Source: Paralichthys olivaceus
Lineage: Eukaryota; Chordata; Actinopteri; Pleuronectiformes; Paralichthyidae
Assembly (NCBI RefSeq): GCF_024713975.1
Contig: NC_091099.1
Span: 15,171,501 to 15,235,500, forward strand
Length of the DNA stretch: 64,000 nucleotides
Direction: 5' to 3'
Below the pieces are notes generated by a model, which ran no database searches, had not been told where the DNA came from, and worked only from the letters and a program-made list of their open reading frames with translations. Each line of letters begins with the position of its first letter. Position 1 is the first letter of the stretch. Positions 1-14,396 of this stretch are shown piece by piece. The translations under genes and the position numbers were made by a program.

Positions 1-290
1 AACAGAAGCACCCTTGCCAAATTTCAAACCTTCTTGTTAAAAGCAACATTTACATTTTGAATGTACTCATAATAAATGCAATACTGTGCTTTAAAGTAAA
101 GTGCTATCAATAAGGGTAATAAAACAGTAAAAAAAAATGTGTTTACACATAAATCTAGTATTTAACTTTGCTCTACATTGTGTAAGTCGATTTTTTGCAC
201 ACGAAGCTGCAGGTGAATCAATAATAAATATGCTAATTACCTTTTTATCTCTTCACAAATGCAATTTTATTTTTGTTGTATTTCAAAGCG

Positions 291-314
291 TGATTAGACG
301 TTCGTGTCTAATCA
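291..314. other. Perfect 9-bp inverted repeat with bicoid-type GATTA cores
   Basis: TGATTAGAC, six-base spacer, GTCTAATCA. Each arm holds a GATTA/TAATC core, the preferred site of OTX/PITX-class homeodomains. Could be a paired binding site or chance. Confidence 0.5.
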
Positions 315-1925
315 GCTGACACGGCTTCCTCTTCCACCGGGGGTAAGATGACGAGCTCTCTTAGAGGATCGGAGAAGCGTCAGGTCCAAATCCGACTTTC
401 ATTGCAGGTGCTCCTACAAAGGCATCTAATTGCCTCCATCGCAGCATTATAGCCTGTTCCTGTGACTCCAGTGATCCTCGAGATTTTTACCAATGGCTCA
501 GTCGACTACATCCATCTGTATAATAAATTGGAGCTGTTAACCATTTGACTATCCATTCATAGCTAAATAAACTTAAACTCAAGAGACGCAGTGATCTATG
601 GCACACTCTACAATTACACGATTCCTGTTCGAATTTATACACCATACATATCTAAAGGTCTCTGCTGCGATTGTGTTCCCTCAATCTGATGCTCGCAGAC
701 TGAATCTAATGTGTTTAATTCAGGCTGTGGAATATGACATTTTCATCTATAGTACATCTGATATCAATTCAGCAGGCTGTAGGACAACAGACCAGCTTGC
801 AGCAGCTTTAATAATATTAGTGGAGAAAAAAGAGGGCGTCATGAATTGATATCCCCAGTAATCTTTGATCACTGAAATATAGGCTTGCTGTAAGCGGCCG
901 CTAAGCTCACAGCGATTACTTTTCTCCCAGCATCCACCTCTTTTTCAGTTCACCTTGCTCTAAAAGGCATGGACATTACAAGACTGCCCCGGCAACCCCC
1001 CCACCAAAAAAATAATTTCCCATCCCACATTAGCAAAACAGCCATGAAGTAGAGGGACATCATCAATTTCTACAGGGCAATAATAACAAAGAGGTTAGGA
1101 ACTCACAGTCTTCTGCTGACACTTACACGTCACACTGCGTTACAGACCAAATTCCCTCCATTTTCCATTTAATTTCCTGAGCAGTTAAAATGCTTTGATG
1201 CGTACCAAGAATTGTCAGGGACCACCGAGCCTGTGCACCAAGAACTGTCAAGACCCCAGGCCTAATGAAGGCCTTTTCATTTAGGGGCATGGTGACTTCA
1301 CGTAGCAGGAATATGCTCCAATATATGCAGGGATGTGTGATTAGCATATAAACTAAACCACTCAAAGAATGTGGAATAGCCCCCGTAACTGTGTCAGTAA
1401 GCATGCTGTCACTTCTCTGCACTGGCACCACAATTAATGTGGGGAAATATGGGTATGTTAGGGTGGGCTTCAGGATTTCTATCTCCAAAACTGTGTCTAC
1501 CTGGAGTGTGGTGTGCTCCTAAACCCAAACCTAGTCCAGATCCCTACCCTCCCTTTACCAAGCTAAAAAAGTGGGATGTCGTTACTCCAGGGCAGCTTAA
1601 ATTTACAATAAATTCAGGTTAAACCTCAACCTGCCCAACCTTCGCTGGGTCATCAAATATGAAACTCTTCCCGAAAGTCTAAACGTAGTTTCAAACTTAA
1701 TCCATGTTTTTTCAAAGACCTGAAAAGACACATGAATCCACAGTAGACCAGAACATAATCCCCACTACAGGAACAATCTTTAACTTTAAATTCAGTAAAT
1801 CACACCTTTACAAAGGCTCTGACCACAACTCTGAAAAAATTAGACATGTACATATATGTGCATAAAGGCACATGTAGAGCTGCTGTCAAGGCCAAATCCA
1901 GCTTGATTGTTTCTTCTCACAATTG

Positions 1926-2132
1926 CAGCCATGTTAGCAGCTCTGTGAGGTTTACACAGCATGCTGATGTCTGAATCATCAGCGGTTCGATCCTCAGTCT
2001 TTCCCATCCGAAGTGTCCTTCAACCAGATATCGAACCACTAAATGACCCCTCATAGATGTTCAATGCACTGATTGTAAGTCGCTTTGGATAAAAGCGTCC
2101 GCCAAATGACTTGTAATGTAATGTAATGAATG
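1926..2132 (+). mobile_element. tRNA-derived SINE, 5'-truncated
   Basis: A perfect RNA polymerase III B-box GGTTCGATCC at 1984-1993 is followed by the tail module gtaagtcgctttggataaaa, very common in teleost SINEs, then a (TAATG)-type simple tail at about 2105-2130. The 5' limit is approximate; no good A-box was identified. Confidence 0.75.
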
Positions 2133-5100
2133 CTAACATGCTGTTGTTAATGTTTACTTATATTAATTTAGGATGTTAGCATGCTAACATTTGCTAATTG
2201 GGACTTGACAGCTGATACTGATGGGAATGTAATTGGTTTTGTGGATGTGTGGTCATAAAACAAATTAACAAGCAATTTAAATTATGGCCTGACAGTGATG
2301 CTTGATCAGAAATGAAGGGATCACTGAAATTATTGAAATAATCCTCTGGGGATCATGAATATCTGTACAAAATGTGCATGGCAACACCTCCTACAGCTGA
2401 GATTGAGTCTGAATCAAGCAGTGGGCAGATACTGCCAAATCTGTAAAGAGTACTGCAGAGGAAAAGGTCAGTAAATTTATGTTTCAAAGTTTTTACCATT
2501 CATGGTGTCCATTTCTTAATGAATTACATTATAGCTTCTGCTGGTTGCGTAATCCTTTTAGGTTGCAGAGGCCAAAACAAAGGGCCCCACCTGAGGAGCT
2601 CTCTTAGTTCAGGCTCCACATGCCAAACTTGAGTCATTTAGAATTGTAGCACTGGCCAGAGGTTTGGACTCTGGCCCAAAGACGAGGCCAGCATCAACCT
2701 AAATCAATAGTGAGGCTGACAGTGTTACTAAATATTATATTTGAGTGGTAGTGTAGTGTGGGCTGCCAGACAGAGAACAGGACCACACATCAAATAGATT
2801 TAGAGAAATGTGTCCCTGAGATTTGTCCCAAACCATCACAAGATTTAGCACCGCAGAAAGAAGAGGGATGACAACATGTGGACATACAGGAGGCTAATAC
2901 TTTATGCTGCAGAGCAAACAAGTGAAGCTCTCCACTGAGTTCTTCATTACAGCTGGGTATTGTTGAGTTTTATCCTTCATGAGACTGAATTGGACAATTC
3001 AATAGACACAAGGGTTGGGTTGATGTGGCTCCACCAAGAGAGGCCATAAAGCTGTTTCACTGATCCACCTCTTGTCAGATATACAGATGCAGGTTGATTA
3101 CATGCATAATACATGAAGTCTGTCAACCACAGGTTCCCTCTCTGAACGTCTCCCTCAAACCTATAACCCTTACCTGATACCCTTGGTGCAATCAATCAAT
3201 AAAGGCATCAGTTCCTGTCCAACAAATCTATACTGTCACTTCATCAAAGCAAGAGTCAATAGTCAAAGCTGGAACGCTCTTCATTAGAAGGTCTCCTGCT
3301 GTTTGTCAAGTTAAAAACTGCACCACGTCTCAGTTCCTGAATCCAGCTGAAAAAATCCTGCTGAAGTGCAAGTAGAAGTCAATCTCTGCATGGCACAGAC
3401 CTTTCAGAAGTCGAGACAGTCTTCAACTTCTGCATGAGGTAATGATGTCACCTGTCTGACAGATTTCTCTCTCATGCTGGTCATGGTTTGAAAAGGACAA
3501 AGAGTAACTATCATGTCTAAAGCCACACAAAAACCCATTCACCTAATATTGTTACCTCAAAAATTCTAATAATTAATTATTATAATAATGGCCAGAGAAG
3601 TACTCAGAAACTATTTTGATAAATTGATAACATTTTCAGTCATTTAAAAAATACACAGATTTGATGTTCTTCAACATAAAGGTATACTGAATATCTCTGG
3701 GACAAAAAGAATGTCACCTTTAGCTCTGGGAATATAAAATAGATTTTTACTACTTTCTTACATTTTACTGAATAAAATCAAGAACTTCTTATATCACCAT
3801 GCTCTACTTTCCAGTTGGTCTGTGTTAACAGTCATTAGTTCAACATCTAGTGTTTTCTTACGTAAATACCCTGAAACCACGTTTATTGTATTTATGCCCA
3901 CACGTGTATAGTCTCAATTGTAAAGTCTGTTTTCCGTTTTCACCCTTTGTTACAGTCTAATTGATTACCAGAGTTACACATAACCTTTGTATTCTTTGAC
4001 TGACATTCCTGCAAAGAATTAAAATTAAATTTAAGTATTTTTAAATATTATTTTCACCATAATTAAGAAAACGTGTCTGTATGTGCGCTGGATGGACAAG
4101 ATATCCCCCAGCTTTCTGTTAATGGCAATCAATCTCTGTGGTTGCTCGATACTGCTGCATTTTGAAAGTCAGTAAACAGTCGACAGAATTGTTGAATGTA
4201 TTCCAGTGCATATAAATTTAGCTGTCAGACTGAAGAGACAATAACAGGGTGCCATATTATACCCAGCATGGACCCCTTTGTACTTGTGCTTTGTACCAGA
4301 GGACTTATTTTCTTAAGTTCAGAAAAGGTCTTATTTTTTTACTTGACTGTATGGCTGCAGTTTGTGTGACTGTCAGGCTCACGAATGATCAACCTGTTTG
4401 TCCTCATCCCCTTTAATCCTCTGAGGCCATAATCGATATGACCCAGGTAGATCTTTCTCCCTCTCCCTGCCACTCCACCTTGGGACGCTGTGTGAATTTA
4501 AAGCGCACAGCAAGAGGAAACACCCGTCGAAAAGGAACACCCATTCACATAAATCAATTAAAGGCGTGTCTATCGAGCACTGAGTTCCTTACTTAAAAGA
4601 GTAGAGCCAACACATTGGTAGAAAGCCAAGTTACGACACTAAAACATTACTTGCAAAATATTGAAATACCTGGAAACAGCCTTTCGTCTCGACTTGGGCT
4701 GAATAATCACAGTCTAACAACAAATTACATGTATGTTCACTTCACATCTTCACACATGATTCTTTCTTGCCTAACACCAAACCTTTTTAACATTTAATCA
4801 GTGGCACTAATAATAAATGTAAATCTCATCAACTGCTGTTTGACCAGTTAAAGTTCCAAGCCAACAAATCCATAATCTAATTTGACTAGTAGCAATTCTA
4901 ATTTAAGATCGATACATTTCATTTTTCACTTGTCTCAGTGTTAATTATTGATACAAATAATTCATTTCATACAAGTGGAGAGGTTCCTTGAAGATATGTG
5001 TAACTTAAATTACAACTCAAACACGACTTTACCACTGACTTCAAACTCACTTGCAGTTATCTTTAATTTAATATCGATCTGTTATAATTCTAAGGCAATG

Positions 5101-6956
5101 TTAGCATAATGACATTCTGACTAGTTGCAATCCTAATTATAATGATATCCACAACTTTATTCACTAGCCAAGGTGTCGCTTACTGATATCAACACTTGTT
5201 TTTTTCCCTGTGCAAATGTCTGGAAATATAATTATAGTAGAAATGTCATTTCAGATATAGAATTCAGATATCTAAAGCAGCATTTCAAAAATTAAAAATG
5301 ACATAGCTCTTTCAAATCTTTAATAACAAAAGGATCATGCTACTATGCTATATCCAAAAATAATGTGCAAATTGGAACACATATACAAAATCAAATTTAG
5401 TTGAAAATGTTGAGTTTTAATTAAATGTTGAATGAAAATGTTTTACAGATATCTAAACTTAAAGAGGGCAATTCGATTCTGCATATTTACATGTTTCCAG
5501 TAAAAACATGGAGCTGTAATGTGAACTGTCACATATCAAAATGTCATTTTTGACTTGTGACATGTTGAAAAAAGACTTGGATCATGACGTCCCAAACACT
5601 ATATGGTCTGTGATCTAAAAATATCCTTTTGTATTCCTCTCTGACCTTCAACAAGAAAAGAAAGGTAGCCACGCTTAGCCACAAATGTGCTCGGAGCTAA
5701 ACAGTAATGACATCACACTCGACAATATTATGTCATACTCTTGCAAAGCATGTAATGTTTGTCAGTTTTACCAGCTCAGTTTAATGTGTTAGCATGCTAG
5801 CATTTGGCGCATGGCTGTAATCATGGCTGACAACAGAGTCATTACTTTCACAGGTTTTTGATAAGAAACTGAATTATTGGGGTAAACATTTTGACTTAAC
5901 AATAAACTAAAGTAATTTATTATCTTTTAATTTTGTAGCAACGGACCAAGTGGGGAAAAAACCAATCATCCAACCAGCCCATAGAGCCCTGCTGCTATGA
6001 CTAAAAATGCAATGTAGTAAACTCACCTTCCTTTGGCTATGAATGGTACATACCATGTCTTCTTTATAACTTGAAAAAGCCAAAGCAAAGGCTACTGACC
6101 GTACTTCAAAAACAAAAACGTATAGTTAGCTGAGATAGTACACAACTAGCTATCCATGTCAATTAAGCTACTTGAAAAGAAAATCAAAAGAATATTTCAC
6201 TGTGTTTGATTAACCAAAACAAATTGCTTCTGGCATCTTTCCTGACTGAAACTTTATTATTATCTAATTCATATTTGCATTGTGTAGAAAAAGCTCGCAA
6301 CCATTGATGGTATGAGCGATTACATGACAACCAATCCCAGAGCCCCTCAGGAATTGTCTGATGACAAATTAGCCACAGGGGACAACAGCCAGTATTTTGA
6401 CGTACACTTTTTCAACACGAGCCAAACATGTTGTAACGCAAAACACTTATCGCGATACTTTTTATAGGTGTTATCGGTCCAGACAACGTTCATCTCTATT
6501 GGCATATAAATGCAGATACATTCTAAAAGTTAATAGCTAAACGTTGGTCAATATGTTCCACCTCTTTTGTTCTCCACATGGACTGTTCCACATGGAGGCC
6601 TGCTCAAATGTGATTGGTCAAACTAAAAACAGAAACCAGAAGGTTTCTAGCCCCCAAATGTCGTCCCTCGCCTATATATTCTATATATATACATCCAGAA
6701 ACTGTTTATTGAGACAACAAGTTGCTGGTGGCTGGTAGATTGTGATCATGGACCATAGCCATAACTCCTCCATTTTAATTATCATTGCTTCTCCCTTCAT
6801 TTCTATCAGACATTTCTTATGCATAAATACACAAACATATACAAACTTTGCCATTATGTTAAAAACTGATTCTTCTAATCTAATTCTAATGTTGTAATTA
6901 TGTTGATGTTCTCAGTTACATGCAACATCTATTGCACATTTGAATCTTGATGCTGC

Positions 6957-7026
6957 ACTTTTTAAGCCCTATGAGACAAATTGTTATTTGTGAATATGGG
7001 CTAAACAATAAAATTTGATTGATTGG
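6957..7026 (+). mobile_element. LINE 3' tail fragment
   Basis: 'gccctatgagacaaattgt' leading to 'ggctaaacaataaaatttga' and short TTGAT repeats, the 3' end of a common fish non-LTR retrotransposon. Only the tail is present. Confidence 0.6.
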
Positions 7027-7430
7027 CTGAAGTGTAGCCATAATCCATAACTATGAGGATTTGTAAGATAAACAAACAAACTCATCCAGTTTATATTTGT
7101 AAATTCAACAAAAACTGATGAGAAAGCAGCTTTGGATACTTATAATATTCATATGTTTAATCAGAATATACTCTATTCATATATTATATGTATTCAATGC
7201 ATTTATATTTTATTCCACACCTCACATCAAGCTGCTCTCACTTGCATCATTGTTTCACAAGGCTCGTTCCTCCCCAGCGCCCTGCTGCTGCTGCTGCTCT
7301 CACATATCCTCCTTGTACAGTAACATGTTGTTGTCCATGTGTGGTGAGATCACATTATCTCACATCACAGGGAGATGAACATAGAAAATAAGAAGATGGC
7401 TCCTCCCACTCTGCCTTTTTGCTCTTTAAC

Positions 7431-8590
7431 AACCCCCCCCAAAATCCCCACTCCCCCTGCCCCTCCTCCTCCCCCTCCCCCCCGGGACCTCGGTGTAGCA
7501 GCAGGTGTTTTTATTTTTTTTTTATTCTCGTGTAACCTGAAGATTTTTGTTTGAGACGGGGATGATCGTATTTCAGAGTTATTTTACGCTCCGCGGTCGG
7601 AGCAGCTGAGGAGTAGAAGGGAGGAGGTCGGGGTTGTGTTTGTGGGCGCCCGATGATGATGATGATGATGATGAGGGGGAGAAATCACGCCTCAAAAACA
7701 CGTGGGAGAGATTACTCAAATATGCTTGCTTTGTATTCCCCCTCCCTCCCTCTGGTATCACCCCTCTCTCGCTGCTGCACGGCTCTCCCTCCCCGGCCAA
7801 CTAATAAGCTGCAGCCCCCTTTATGTCTGTGGCCGTAAAGCCCCATAAATAACCTGTGTAACACTTGGCTTTCCTTGTGGCTAAAAGGCTTTGACCTTGT
7901 GCGTCTGTTGCCCTCGCGTGGGGACGGAAACGCGTGGGGACGTGAGCGCGAGGCAAATGCACAAAAAAGAGAAATAAGTGTCTGTGCATGTGTTGGATTA
8001 AATGTAGGATTCATGGGTGAAGGATAAGCATCCACCTAGGGAGGCAATTAACTGCACTATTCTTACATAATGACAGCCCACACTTTGTCAAGCAACAGCA
8101 CCGGACCCTGCCAGAGGACAATCAAAGGGAAATCAAAGGATAGCCCAAACGTGCATGCGTGATGTGTTAGGATGCGTCCCCACCTTGTCATGTCACCTCA
8201 TAGTAACAAAAAAACCGTGGGGTCAGATGTGAAACACCTTGAAAGTGTCGGGATGCTCCTCGCTCCTCTTACCTTTGCCGCTGTCCTCTTCCCTGTTCAG
8301 ATACATGGCTGTGGGTTCTCTCGGAGCCAGGTGCGACGGCCGCTGTCTTCCTCACTCCTCCGGCGTGCAGACCGTGAACTCCGCTGATGTGATTTGTAGT
8401 AGTCGCTGTTTTGTTTGTGTGTTGCTCCTCAGCAGAGTCTCCTCTCCTCCTAGCGGATAGGTAGGGCTCACCAGTTTGAGACTCTCACTATCTCCCTCCC
8501 TCTCCTCTCCTCTCTTCTCTCTCTGCCTGCCTCCCTCTCTCCCTCCCTCTTTCTTTCTCTCTCTCCCTCTCTCTAATAAGCACCGGTTCA
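7431..8590. promoter_or_regulatory. GC-rich, promoter-like block with no assigned gene
   Basis: Starts with C-rich sequence, contains many CpGs (7580-7960, 8320-8390), a (ATG)8 run at about 7651-7673 and ends in a CT-rich tract (8490-8576). It stands out from AT-rich flanks and resembles a teleost promoter, but no coding exon is attached in the window. Alternatives: a noncoding RNA promoter or a conserved enhancer. Confidence 0.35.
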
Positions 8591-10858
8591 CTGTGGCTCA
8601 GAGGACAAAATGGGGAAAAGTGACTTTTGCAGCTGTGTTAAGAATCTTCCCCGCCTGCACGATCTGCTGCAGCCACATGTCAGTCATGATCCATGATCGT
8701 GCATTGGTTTTTACCATGTTTAAGTTACATGAGTAAAACCTCTTGTTTAGAAATATAGAAACATCACAATGTGTAATTATCGAGTATCCAGTAAAACTCA
8801 TGCGTTCATGTATGGGTAGTTTAATCAGATAACTTTACTTACAGTGGTGAGGTCACGGTTACAGAGGTCAATGAATTTAAGACTAAAAATATAAAACACC
8901 TTGATATAAAAAGTCAATCGTTGAAAACTTCTAAGTGACAGCTGTATGTTATATTGTCAAGATATAACATTAGCTATGATTGCCAAAATATTAATACCAT
9001 TTATTTATTATTAATTATCAAGCCAAAATGCCAAATTCTGACTAGTTCCAGCCTCTTAAATGTGAGGATTTATACTTTTGCCCTGATTTATATACGTTGG
9101 TCGGGTAGTAAAAAATAATAGTAGCAGGATTTCCCTTTATATTACAATAAACTAGAATTGCAAAGATATCTTAAATCAAAATGACAACTGAGTCATTAAA
9201 GCCACAACATGCTGTGTGGTTTCAATGACACATTTTAATGGATCAATTTGTAAAATCTTATAAACGCTCTGGTTTAATGTGATTAAACACTGACATAAGG
9301 AAGAAACCATCTGGTCCTGACACTTCAACTATACGTGCTCCACCTGCTGCATATCCACATCCCCATCCCTTATGCATACACTCATCTGATGGTCTCATGT
9401 TCAGGACACTGTCCTATGAAAGTGTGCAGATCACATTATTAGGAACAGGCCAGAGACTAAGAGCTCTCAGAGAGTAAATGAGTGCATCCTCTGCCAGTTT
9501 GTGATGAAAGCTAATGTGACTGCTGGGCAGATCCTCTATGATGCAGAAGTGAGATGTAGATTATTTATTCAGTTTGTCTTGCATCACACATCAGCAGCCC
9601 CGCCAGTGGAGGAGGAACAGTCTGTCCATGACCTTGACTTAGTCCCAGTAGAAAAAAATCCTGTCAGAAGCCAATTTGAAACAATTTCTTCAATTATTTT
9701 TCCTTCTTGTTCTGGGAGCAAATTTCCAATTTGTGACGGGACTTCTTGTCACTTGAAGCTGTTGGACTGAGACATGGAACATTATGAAATAAATGGGATA
9801 AAACTCTTGACAGTTATTAATAGCCCAGCACAAACCCTCATTTCCATTTAGGTAGAAAGGGTTAAAAAAAGACGAAATGTAATGTTTTTATTGAACTTCA
9901 CAGCTGTTCAGCAGCTCTCACTGTGCCTGAGTTATATAAATATACACGTTCTCCTTACCAGCCTGTGAAACAGACTAATATTCCATTCAGTCACGTGACT
10001 CCCTCATATCACAGATTACAATTCAATAGGATATGAGTAGAGCAGGACTGTAGATGCAAATGCTGCTGTGCATTTGCAATATCACAACTAACAATTTGCC
10101 TGCGTTTTGTCAATAGAGCTTGGAAGGTAATTTGCTCAAAGCGCCCTGCAGTGATTTCCATTTGATTATATTTTGTTTTGCACTGCCCTCCATGCCATTT
10201 GTTTACCACTGAGAATCTTTTGCCATTTGTTAGGAGAATTTTCTGCGGACTACTTTGGCCACAGCCTATTCCCAGATTCTCCCCTCCCGTGCCCCCAGCA
10301 TCATTGTGCTTGTCACTGATGCATCTGTCTCCTCTGGTATCTATAAATACCCCCCCTTCTCTCCCCCTCAAAAACCTGATTCCCATTGATTTAGTGACCT
10401 ATATACACATCACCACCATCCCCTCCCTTCCTCCGGCTCTCTGCTCCTTCTATCGATGGTCTTACTGTCCCCACCTCTTGATCCCCCCCCCACCCTCTCC
10501 ATCAGTCTCTCCCTTTAAGCTCGACTCAGACTCCTCCACATTCTCCCTTCCTTTTGCAAGAAAGTATTAATGGCTAGTAATAATGGTAATAATAATAGAG
10601 GAGGATTAAGTCGTGACACATGAAAGGGGTTTTAAATGAGCATAAGAACAGTGGCTGGTGCTCATTCCCACATATATTTCAAAGTCTCGTCATTGTAGTA
10701 AATTGAAGCTTTTGGCTTAATCTGTTGTGTGTGTAAACACTGGAGTAGACAGTCTGATGAAAGGAGTCTCTCAAAGAGGCACAAAATTCAATATGAAATC
10801 TGACTCTGGCTGAAATAAGACCTGCATACAGCAGACATAGAAAGACAGCAGTACCTAC

Positions 10859-10924
<66 letters not shown>

Positions 10925-11639
10925 AGGATTAAATGAAGGTGCTGTGGTGTAATTATGCTGCAGGGTGCTGCAAAATAGCACCCTGGAAACTAATGCAATA
11001 AACAGTCATGGTGAATACATAGCAAACACCAGTGAATTAATAATGAATAAACCGCTGTCACAGCATCAGTTCTGCTGAAACGTGCAGGAATCAATATAAA
11101 TCCCATATGGTCAAATCCTCAGAAGACGTATTTTTCATACTGTTATCATGCAACTTATTATAAACATGTAAAGGCACATCATTTATCAAATGACGCATAG
11201 AAATATCTCAGGTTAAAGAAAGGTGTCTGAGCTGCAAGAGACAGGAGCCAGCTTGACTGAGAATAAGACAGCGAGAGAGCTGGAGAGTGAGATCACAGCA
11301 CATGATTTACTGCCACCTGAGCTTAACATACACCTGTGGTGCACACCACTGTTGACACTCTTCATTCTCTCCACCACGCCAGCACCACGGCTCCACTTGC
11401 AGCCCCACACTGACACCTGGTGGCTCCACGAGGCAGCAGATCATCGCCTCACATCACCAGTCTCAGCTGTCCCTGATCCCTGAGGAGCCACTAGTGTCAT
11501 CCCCATACTCTTCAAAACACGGCCCCGCTGTTTTGACTTTCACGACGCTGCTGCAAACAAAAATTGGTGGCGTCAGTTGTTTCGTGTTCTGTCACCCAAC
11601 CACTGGACCTTGAAAGCCCCCCCCCCCATAAAAAATGTA
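8591..11639. other. Intergenic region, no gene seen
   Basis: No coding exon recognised. Contains pyrimidine-rich sequence at 10420-10560 and the GT microsatellite at 10862-10919. The open frames here are short and look random. Confidence 0.55.
10862..10919. repeat. (GT)n microsatellite
   Basis: About 28 uninterrupted GT units. Confidence 0.98.
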
Positions 11640-11682
11640 ATCCCCAGCACAAATGACCACATCAGGTGATTCCAGGACAGTC

Positions 11683-11688
11683 CATTTA
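11683..11688 (-). terminator. Candidate distal poly(A) signal AATAAA, minus strand
   Basis: AATAAA read on the minus strand (TTTATT on plus) in AT-rich sequence, with other minus-strand AATAAA at 13302-13307 and near 13205-13215. They could end a long slc25a22 3' UTR running down from 15445, but a 3.7-kb UTR is unproven and another transcript is possible. Confidence 0.3.
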
Positions 11689-14396
11689 TTGAACAACAAA
11701 TTGTGACAGGGAACAGAATTTTTTTTCATTGCATTTTTCATTGTAAACAATGTCTAGGACAACTGTGTCATTCACCACATATATTCATAAACACCCTCCG
11801 TGTCGTAGAGAGACTCTCTGTAGATGGACAGTGGGGTCCTTGGTTTTAAAGTGCTGTAATGCACAGTTCCTCTTGGAGGAAGAGAACAGAGGCTCAGACC
11901 CCAGATCGCCTCCAAGGTCCCGGTTGCATTATTCATACATTGTGTGATGTCGTGATTGACAGGTTGTGTTCAGTGAGGTGTTGTTTTTTTCAGTTTATTG
12001 AATTTTTTTCTAGTGTCCATCTGTGTGTGGCTTCTACTTATTGCATATCAGTGAGCTGGTTCATAGATTTTTCAGTGAACGTGTAAAGCACAAATCTTTA
12101 GATTAAAATGTAATAAACTCTTCACTATAATTATAATACATCTTATAATATCTAAGTTACATTCTTATATCTGATTCATTTAGATTATGTAGGCAATATA
12201 CATTTTGTCACTAACTGCTGATGGCTAACATAGTGGACACCATCACATGGGTCTCTTATCATGACCTGCTGTCTCAGCCCTATGGAACAAGTGTTACACA
12301 CAGAAACTTTCTTACAAGACTTGAAACTCATTCAACCTCTCCTGAAATAAATCCGACTCTGATCTGCAAAAGCAGCACATAGTTTTCAAGGGACTTTAGT
12401 CTTAGTATTTAAAGTTGGCCGTGTGGTCTCTTGTGCCTAATAATCCTTTGTGCTTTCTTTGATTGTATACACTCTGTGTCATACATTTGGTGTTCAGAGC
12501 TCCTCTGCGTTTAACCTGCACCCTGGCTGTGGGTGCTAGGAGGCAGAGGTGCTTGTGACAGGTAGAAGGAACGAGGGGGAGAGGCATGGGTCTGACAATC
12601 GAAGAGAAAAATACCGCAGTGTCACACTAAGAACTACACATCAACTACAGCACTACACAGTCAGACACACACACGCACGCACGCATGGACGAAAACAAAT
12701 CAAGATCAAGGTCAGAGAAAATTCACAGCTGAGTAAAACAAAATGACTTGCACGACATTTTCAAGATTCAACCAAAAACAGATCAAAAAAAATCTGGGAG
12801 GGTTTTAGGTGGGGGTTGGGGGGTCAAAATCATTACAATCATCTCAACAACACATAAATAGGCATTATGATCACAATAACAGCATATATGAGATGAACTG
12901 GCAATCGCAATGTCGAGAAAATCACAAGAACAGTAATTCATAAAGACAAGCTCACGTGAACAGGCAGGTCTTGTTCTTTTTCCTGTGGCTCTGCTCGTCT
13001 TCTGTCAACATCGCTGGAGGTGCCAGTCGATGACCTGACCTATAACTTTCACTTAAGACACTGATAACGCTGAGATTTACTAGCATATGATTCAGTCGGC
13101 GCAGACTTGGTCGCTAGTGCCGCCACTGTCGTGTTGCAGCTACATCGTTAAAGAAGCACCCTTCAGAAAGATGGATTTACAGTCTGATGTCAGCTGGTCC
13201 CTTCTAACTGAATTTATTTTATTTCCAGAACTGTTTGCAGTAGTGCCATAGGTCATTCACTTAAAACTAACTACATTTCTATCATCATTATATGATGATG
13301 CTTTATTTGGTCCTTGTTAATAAAACAGCAGGAAACAGGGCGATAAGCTGAGCGACAGACTGAAGGGCACCTCCTCAACACCATGTTAGATCTACACTAG
13401 TGTTCCCCTCTGCATACAATAATAAACCCTCATTAATGTGCTGCATTTAAGTTCATACGTTGTTTACTGCAATATAAGATTCCTTCATTTGATATGTCCA
13501 CATCATCATAACACAAAATCACCACAATATGGATCGAGGGGGGAGCTGGAGAGGTAGGTGTGCAAATAAGCCATCACATACAAAACAAACAAATAAAACA
13601 TAAAACATAAAAGTTCATATCATCTGCATATGTACAATATAGTTAAGGTGGACACTTTGACACAGAAAAAACAACACATACATACACCGTATATAGGGCT
13701 ATACCTCCTATATAAAGGAATATTGATAAATAGGTCTCACTCCCACAAAATGATATTGCACTGAAGAAGTTGCATCACACGTCTACAGTGCAACAGTACA
13801 AGTTGAAGAGCTGCTTGAACAGTGGGAGCGAGGAAGGAATGTGATTGGACAATACATCTCAAAGTCACCTTGATCTCCGGCAAGATAAACCAATGGCAGG
13901 GCTTTAGTGTGGTGGTGCATAAACAAGACGCAACAGGGCTGCTTTCCCCAGCAGCTTAAAGCAAAGAAAACCTCTACAGCAAACAAGCAGAGATGTTTGG
14001 TAAAAACAATGAAATCAACATTGGTCCGACTTTCTGATATAGAATCATTTGATCTTTGGGGTCCTGCCACTGAGTTCAAGTTTGGAATAAAGAATTTAAA
14101 TTTCAGTTTTAACTCATCTGTAAACAACAATAATAATTATGTCTGGATCTAAAGTGTTAGTGGCTTCCACAATAGGTGACTGTACTCATGAGGCCTCAGC
14201 AGGAGATGTCCAGCCTTTAATCAGCATCATTACTGAACTTCTACTAATAATCTGGCTTTTCTGTTAAAATTACTATCAAGCCATTTAGTTTTTGCAACTA
14301 ATTCTTTCATTTGTATTCACAGTGAATCACAGAGAGGAAAAAAACGCAGCTGCTCTGAAACCGTGGATTGATGGTTTTATAGCAGGCCACTCTTTT

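Larger units (their letters stand above)
1..7430. other. Intergenic AT-rich region
   Basis: No coding exon recognised on either strand. Contains a SINE (1926-2132), copies of the 'gttagcatgctaac' motif near 2131-2185 and 5787, a LINE tail (6957-7026) and a perfect 9-bp inverted repeat (291-314). Confidence 0.6.

Noticed and set aside
1980..1995. Possible tRNA gene because of a perfect B-box
   Set aside because: No A-box at the right distance and no cloverleaf. The following tail module marks it as a SINE.
7579..8035. Overlapping open frames in the GC-rich block
   Set aside because: GC-rich sequence has few stops. No domain, no consistent frame and no splice partners were seen.
11213..11483. 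Overlapping plus and minus open frames of 67-86 codons
   Set aside because: Tested as a possible CEND1-like gene because of human synteny. No C-terminal membrane segment or family motif was seen.
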